From the NCBI RefSeq assembly GCF_004962245.1, contig NZ_SUHQ01000027.1, positions 1 to 64,000 on the forward strand: a stretch of 64,000 nucleotides of DNA, given 5' to 3'. Made by a program: the position numbers and the translations under genes. How positions within the stretch are numbered: the first letter of the stretch is position 1; every line of letters starts with the position of its first letter. The notes under the pieces were generated by a model. It was not told the origin of the DNA. It made no database searches and saw only the letters and a list, made by a program, of their open reading frames with translations. Origin of the DNA: Mesorhizobium sp. Lineage in GTDB: Bacteria > Pseudomonadota > Alphaproteobacteria > Rhizobiales > Rhizobiaceae. Shown here piece after piece: positions 60,509 through 64,000 of the stretch.

Positions 60509-63069
60509 GCGATACGAAATCGGGCGACGACAAGACGTTGAGTGTTACGCCGAAGAAGACCTTGACGCTGAAGCGCCCCGGTACGGAACAGGGCACAGTG
60601 CGCCAGAGCTTCTCGCATGGCCGCACCAAAGCGGTTGTGGTCGAGACCAAGAAGCGCAAGTTCTCGCTGCCCGGTGACAAGCCGGAGCCGGCCGTTACCC
60701 CTGCGTCCGTCTTCACGCCGAAGCCGCCGGTCGCGGCAGCGCCCGCTGTGCAGGAGGCGCCCAAGGCGCCGCCGCCTTCGCCCGTCGAACGCGGTGGCAT
60801 GGTGCTGAACGAATTGTCGCGTAACGAGATGGAGGCGCGCCGCCGGGCCCTGGAAGGTTCGAAGGTGCGCGACGTCGAGGATCGCCAGCGCGCCATCGAG
60901 GAGGCCAAGCGCCGCGCCGAGGAGGAAGAGCGCCGCCGTCGCGAGCGCGAGGAATCCGCGCGCCGCCAGGCCGAGGAAGAAGCCCGGTTGCAGGCCGAGG
61001 CCGAGTCCCGCCGGCGTGCCGAGGAAGAGGCGCGCCGGCGCGCGCCGCTGGCCGCCGAATTGGCGACAGTCGACGACGAGGATATCAAGCCGAAGCGGAC
61101 CGGCGCCGGTGCCCCGGTGCGCCGTCCGGTCACGCCCGAAGTGGCGCGTCCGGCCAAGCCGACCAAGGGCGAGGAAGATCGCCGCCGCGGCAAGCTGACA
61201 TTGAATGCCGCACTTTCCGATGAGGATGCGCGGGCTCGTTCGCTGTCGTCGATGCGTCGGCGTCAGGAGAAATTCAAGCGCGCGCTGCATAACGAACCGC
61301 GCGAGAAAGTCATGCGCGAAGTGATTCTGCCCGAAACCATCACCATCCAGGAACTGGCGCAGCGCATGTCCGAGCGCGCTGTCGATGTGGTCAAGTTCTT
61401 CATGAAACAGGGCCAGATCCTGAAGCCGGGCGACGTCATCGACGCCGACACCGCCGAGCTGGTCGCCACCGAATTCGGCCACACGGTTCGCCGCGTTGCC
61501 GAGTCCGACATCGAAGAAGGCCTGTTCAACATCGCCGATCGTCCCGAAGATCTCGAGCCGCGTCCGCCGGTGGTGACGATCATGGGCCATGTCGACCACG
61601 GCAAGACGTCGCTGCTCGATGCAATCCGCAGCGCCAATGTCGTGTCCGGCGAGGCCGGCGGCATCACCCAGCATATCGGCGCCTATCAGGTCGAGAAGAA
61701 TGGTCACAAGATCACCTTCATCGACACGCCCGGCCACGCCGCCTTCACTGCGATGCGCGCCCGCGGCGCTCAGGCGACCGATATCGCCATTCTCGTGGTG
61801 GCGGCCGACGACAGCGTGATGCCGCAGACGATCGAGTCGATCAGCCATGCCAAGGCGGCCGGCGTTCCGATCATCGTGGCGATCAACAAGATCGACAAGC
61901 ATGACGCCGACCCGCAGAAGGTGCGCTCGGAACTGTTGCGCCACGAAGTCTTCGTCGAATCGATGGGCGGCGAGGTGCTGGACGTCGAAGTGTCGGCGAC
62001 CAAGGGCACCAATCTCGACAAGCTGCTCGAAGCGATCCTGCTGCAGGCCGAAATCCTTGACCTGAAGGCCAATCCGGACCGCACCGCCGAGGGCGTCGTC
62101 ATCGAGGCCCAGCTCGACAAGGGTCGCGGTCCCGTCGCCACGGTGCTGGTGCAGACCGGCACGCTGATGCCCGGCGATATCCTTGTTGCCGGCAACGAAT
62201 GGGGCCGGGTGCGCGCGCTGGTCAACGACCGCGGCGAGCAGATCAAGGAAGCGCCGCCGGCGATGCCGGTGGAAGTGCTCGGTCTGCAGGGAACCCCGCA
62301 GGCCGGCGACCGCTTCGCCGTGGTCAACAACGAGGCTCGCGCTCGCGAGATCACCGAATACCGTCAGCGCCTGGCGCGCGAGAAGGCGGTGGCCAAGCAT
62401 GCCGGCCAGCGTGGTTCGCTCGAACAGATGATGTCGCAACTGCAGACGAGCGGGCTGAAGGAATTCCCGCTGGTCATCAAGGGCGACGTGCAGGGCTCGA
62501 TCGAGGCGATCAGTGCGGCGTTGGACAAGCTTGGCACCGATGAGGTGCGTGCGCGCATCGTCCATGCGGGCGCTGGCGGCATCACCGAAAGCGACGTGTC
62601 GCTGGCGGAAACATCGGGTGCCGCGATCATCGGCTTCAACGTCCGCGCCAATGTGCAGGCGCGCGCCGCCGCCGCCGCGGCGGGCATCGAGATCCGCTAC
62701 TACTCCATCATCTACAATCTCGTGGATGACGTGAAGGCGGCGCTCTCCGGCCTGCTTTCGCCGGAGCGTCGCGAGACCTTCATCGGCAATGCGGAGATCC
62801 TCGAGATATTCGACATCACCAAGGTCGGCAAGATCGCCGGCTGCCGTGTCACCGAAGGCAAGGTCGAGCGCGGTGCGGGCGTTCGCCTGATCCGCGACAA
62901 CGTCGTCATCCACGAAGGTACGCTGAAGACCCTGAAGCGCTTCAAGGACGAAGTAGCGGAAGTCCCGGGTGGCCAGGAATGCGGCATGGCCTTCCAGAAC
63001 TACGAAGACATGCGCGTCGGCGACATCATCGAGTGCTTCCGCGTCGAGATGGTGACCAGGACGCTCTGA
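60505..63069 (+). CDS. infB: Translation initiation factor IF-2
   Basis: This 854-residue GTPase carries initiator tRNA to the 30S subunit. A charged N-terminal region with an Arg/Glu coiled coil (about 110-190) precedes an IF2_N domain (about 270-330). The GTPase domain has GHVDHGKTSLLDA near 360, DTPGHAAF and NKIDK, and domains II-IV end with ECFRVEMVTRTL. Length is usual for rhizobia. Coupled to the upstream RNA-binding gene by a four-base overlap. Confidence 0.96.
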   Translation: MSDTKSGDDKTLSVTPKKTLTLKRPGTEQGTVRQSFSHGRTKAVVVETKKRKFSLPGDKPEPAVTPASVFTPKPPVAAAPAVQEAPKAPPPSPVERGGMVLNELSRNEMEARRRALEGSKVRDVEDRQRAIEEAKRRAEEEERRRREREESARRQAEEEARLQAEAESRRRAEEEARRRAPLAAELATVDDEDIKPKRTGAGAPVRRPVTPEVARPAKPTKGEEDRRRGKLTLNAALSDEDARARSLSSMRRRQEKFKRALHNEPREKVMREVILPETITIQELAQRMSERAVDVVKFFMKQGQILKPGDVIDADTAELVATEFGHTVRRVAESDIEEGLFNIADRPEDLEPRPPVVTIMGHVDHGKTSLLDAIRSANVVSGEAGGITQHIGAYQVEKNGHKITFIDTPGHAAFTAMRARGAQATDIAILVVAADDSVMPQTIESISHAKAAGVPIIVAINKIDKHDADPQKVRSELLRHEVFVESMGGEVLDVEVSATKGTNLDKLLEAILLQAEILDLKANPDRTAEGVVIEAQLDKGRGPVATVLVQTGTLMPGDILVAGNEWGRVRALVNDRGEQIKEAPPAMPVEVLGLQGTPQAGDRFAVVNNEARAREITEYRQRLAREKAVAKHAGQRGSLEQMMSQLQTSGLKEFPLVIKGDVQGSIEAISAALDKLGTDEVRARIVHAGAGGITESDVSLAETSGAAIIGFNVRANVQARAAAAAAGIEIRYYSIIYNLVDDVKAALSGLLSPERRETFIGNAEILEIFDITKVGKIAGCRVTEGKVERGAGVRLIRDNVVIHEGTLKTLKRFKDEVAEVPGGQECGMAFQNYEDMRVGDIIECFRVEMVTRTL

Positions 63070-63092
63070 GTTCGAGTATCTCAGGCCAAGCC

Positions 63093-63161
63093 GGGCGGTG
63101 GTCGAAAGACCGCCGCCCAAAGTATATGAGACATGCGGCACGGTCCCATCCCGTGTCTCAT
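63093..63161 (+). other. Two strong hairpins between infB and rbfA
   Basis: GGGCGGTGGTC (63093-63103) pairs with GACCGCCGCCC (63108-63118) around a GAAA tetraloop. ATGAGACA (63126-63133) and TGTCTCAT (63154-63161) pair outside, with CACGG and CCGTG competing inside. Neither hairpin has a T run, so they are more likely RNA stability or processing signals than a terminator. Confidence 0.6.
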
Positions 63162-63180
63162 GATTTCAGGATTAGGGAAA

Positions 63181-63600
63181 ATGCCCCGTTCATCCACATC
63201 AGGCCCATCTCAGCGCATGCTTCGCGTCGGCGAGCAGGTGCGCCATGCGTTGTCCGAAACCTTGCAGCGCGGCGAGATCATCGATCCGCTGATCGAGAAC
63301 GCGGTGGTTTCGGTTTCGGAAGTGCGCATGTCGCCTGATCTGAAGATCGCCACCGCCTTCGTCTCGCCGCTCGGCGCTGGCGATGCCGGTGCGGTGGTCG
63401 AGGCGCTCAACAAGCATGCGAAATTCGTGCGCGGCCGCGTCTCAGGCGCGCTCCGGCAGATGAAGTACATGCCGGAATTCCGCTTCCGGCTCGACACCTC
63501 CTTCGACAATTTCGCCAAGATCAACGAATTGCTGAAATCGCCCGAAGTGGCGCGCGACCTCGCCCCGGACGACCAGAACAAAGACAAGGACGAAAAATAG
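63181..63600 (+). CDS. rbfA: Ribosome-binding factor A
   Basis: This 139-residue 30S maturation factor has a KH-like fold: LRVGEQVRHALSETLQRGEI near residue 14, VVSVSEVRMSPDLKIATAFV and the final RFRLDTSFDNFAKINELL. AGGGAA precedes the ATG at 63181. The TAG stop shares its final base with the GTG start of the next gene. Confidence 0.94.
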   Translation: MPRSSTSGPSQRMLRVGEQVRHALSETLQRGEIIDPLIENAVVSVSEVRMSPDLKIATAFVSPLGAGDAGAVVEALNKHAKFVRGRVSGALRQMKYMPEFRFRLDTSFDNFAKINELLKSPEVARDLAPDDQNKDKDEK

Positions 63601-64000
63601 TGGCGCGTCGCGGCAAGAAGAAAGGCCGGCCGATCTCCGGCTGGCTGGTGTTGGACAAGCCCGTCGGCATGGGTTCGACCGAAGCGGTCTCCAAGATCAA
63701 ATGGCTGTTCCAGGCGGAAAAGGCCGGCCATGCCGGCACGCTCGACCCGCTCGCTTCCGGCATGCTGCCGATCGCGCTCGGCGAAGCGACCAAGACCGTG
63801 CCTTATGTCCAGGACGGCGCAAAGGTCTACCGCTTCACGGTTGCCTGGGGTGAAGAGCGTTCGACCGATGACCTCGAAGGGCCGGTGACGAAAAATTCCG
63901 ACCGGCGTCCGGCCGAAGCCGACGTGCTCTTGCTGATGCCGAAATACACTGGCGTCATCATGCAGACGCCGCCGCAGTTTTCGGCCATCAAGATATCAGG
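63600..64000 (+). CDS. truB: tRNA pseudouridine synthase B (partial, runs off window)
   Basis: The frame opens with GTG at 63600 and continues to the window edge, giving 133 residues. TruB makes pseudouridine 55 in tRNA. ISGWLVLDKPVGMGSTEAVS at the start and HAGTLDPLASGMLP near 45-58 with the catalytic aspartate are diagnostic; GEATKT and YRFTVAWGEERSTDD follow. The rbfA-truB pairing is conserved. The C-terminus lies beyond the window. Confidence 0.94.
   Translation, partial: MARRGKKKGRPISGWLVLDKPVGMGSTEAVSKIKWLFQAEKAGHAGTLDPLASGMLPIALGEATKTVPYVQDGAKVYRFTVAWGEERSTDDLEGPVTKNSDRRPAEADVLLLMPKYTGVIMQTPPQFSAIKIS

Noticed and set aside
60304..63141. A 945-codon open frame antisense to infB
   Set aside because: It is a shadow created by high GC and the Arg/Glu-rich coding strand; IF-2 motifs are unmistakable on the forward strand.

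Overview
The window is a GC-rich stretch of alphaproteobacterial chromosome, most likely from Mesorhizobium or a close relative in the Rhizobiales. Four things point there: the gene orders yejA1-yejA2-yejB-yejE-yejF, tsaB-rimI-plsC-miaB-phoH-ybeY-corC-(VOC)-lnt-xre-metK-trmB and rimP-nusA-ylxR-infB-rbfA-truB; the small SRP RNA just before dnaX-ybaB; CTTGNN-N17 promoters; and several families of rhizobial intergenic palindromes. I see no rRNA, tRNA, CRISPR array, integrase, transposase or prophage. This is a core and transport region, not an island.

Left part (1-17.5 kb): a ligase-associated exonuclease, a small lipoprotein, a GhrA-like reductase, a yej peptide importer with two tandem binding proteins, a membrane-anchored cytochrome c, kdsB, pheA, an alpha/beta hydrolase, small secreted proteins beside a poorly coding stretch (about 15.1-15.8 kb), a Dabb protein, nudC and a HIT protein.

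17.6-24.7 kb: a possible short RNA, the SRP RNA, dnaX and ybaB. A lipocalin-like gene, an unknown gene and a cell-wall hydrolase lie between ybaB and recR. A lytic transglycosylase follows, whose start codon lies inside a palindromic repeat. 24.9-30.1 kb is a complete five-gene family 5 ABC importer. 30.3-35.7 kb is a reverse-strand RND efflux operon with two lipoprotein adaptors. gabT and a ferredoxin-reductase-like flavoprotein converge at 37.2 kb.

38.5-45.4 kb is the most interesting region: an iron locus. A 23-bp perfect palindrome matching the rhizobial Irr box overlaps a promoter. After it come a 37-codon small ORF with a strong ribosome binding site, an imelysin (M75) protein, Bfd-type ferredoxin, bacterioferritin, a di-haem DUF1111 oxidoreductase, a second imelysin lacking the metal-site histidine, and a Tat-exported DUF1513 protein. 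No permease is present, so how iron would cross the inner membrane is open.

45.5-64 kb holds housekeeping genes for tRNA modification, ribosome maturation, envelope lipids, S-adenosylmethionine synthesis and translation initiation. Hairpin-plus-T-run leaders sit in front of metK and rimP, and a 54-codon reverse-strand gene lies between trmB and rimP. The window ends inside truB.

All functional calls rest on reading the translated sequence and remembered family features. No database search was run.
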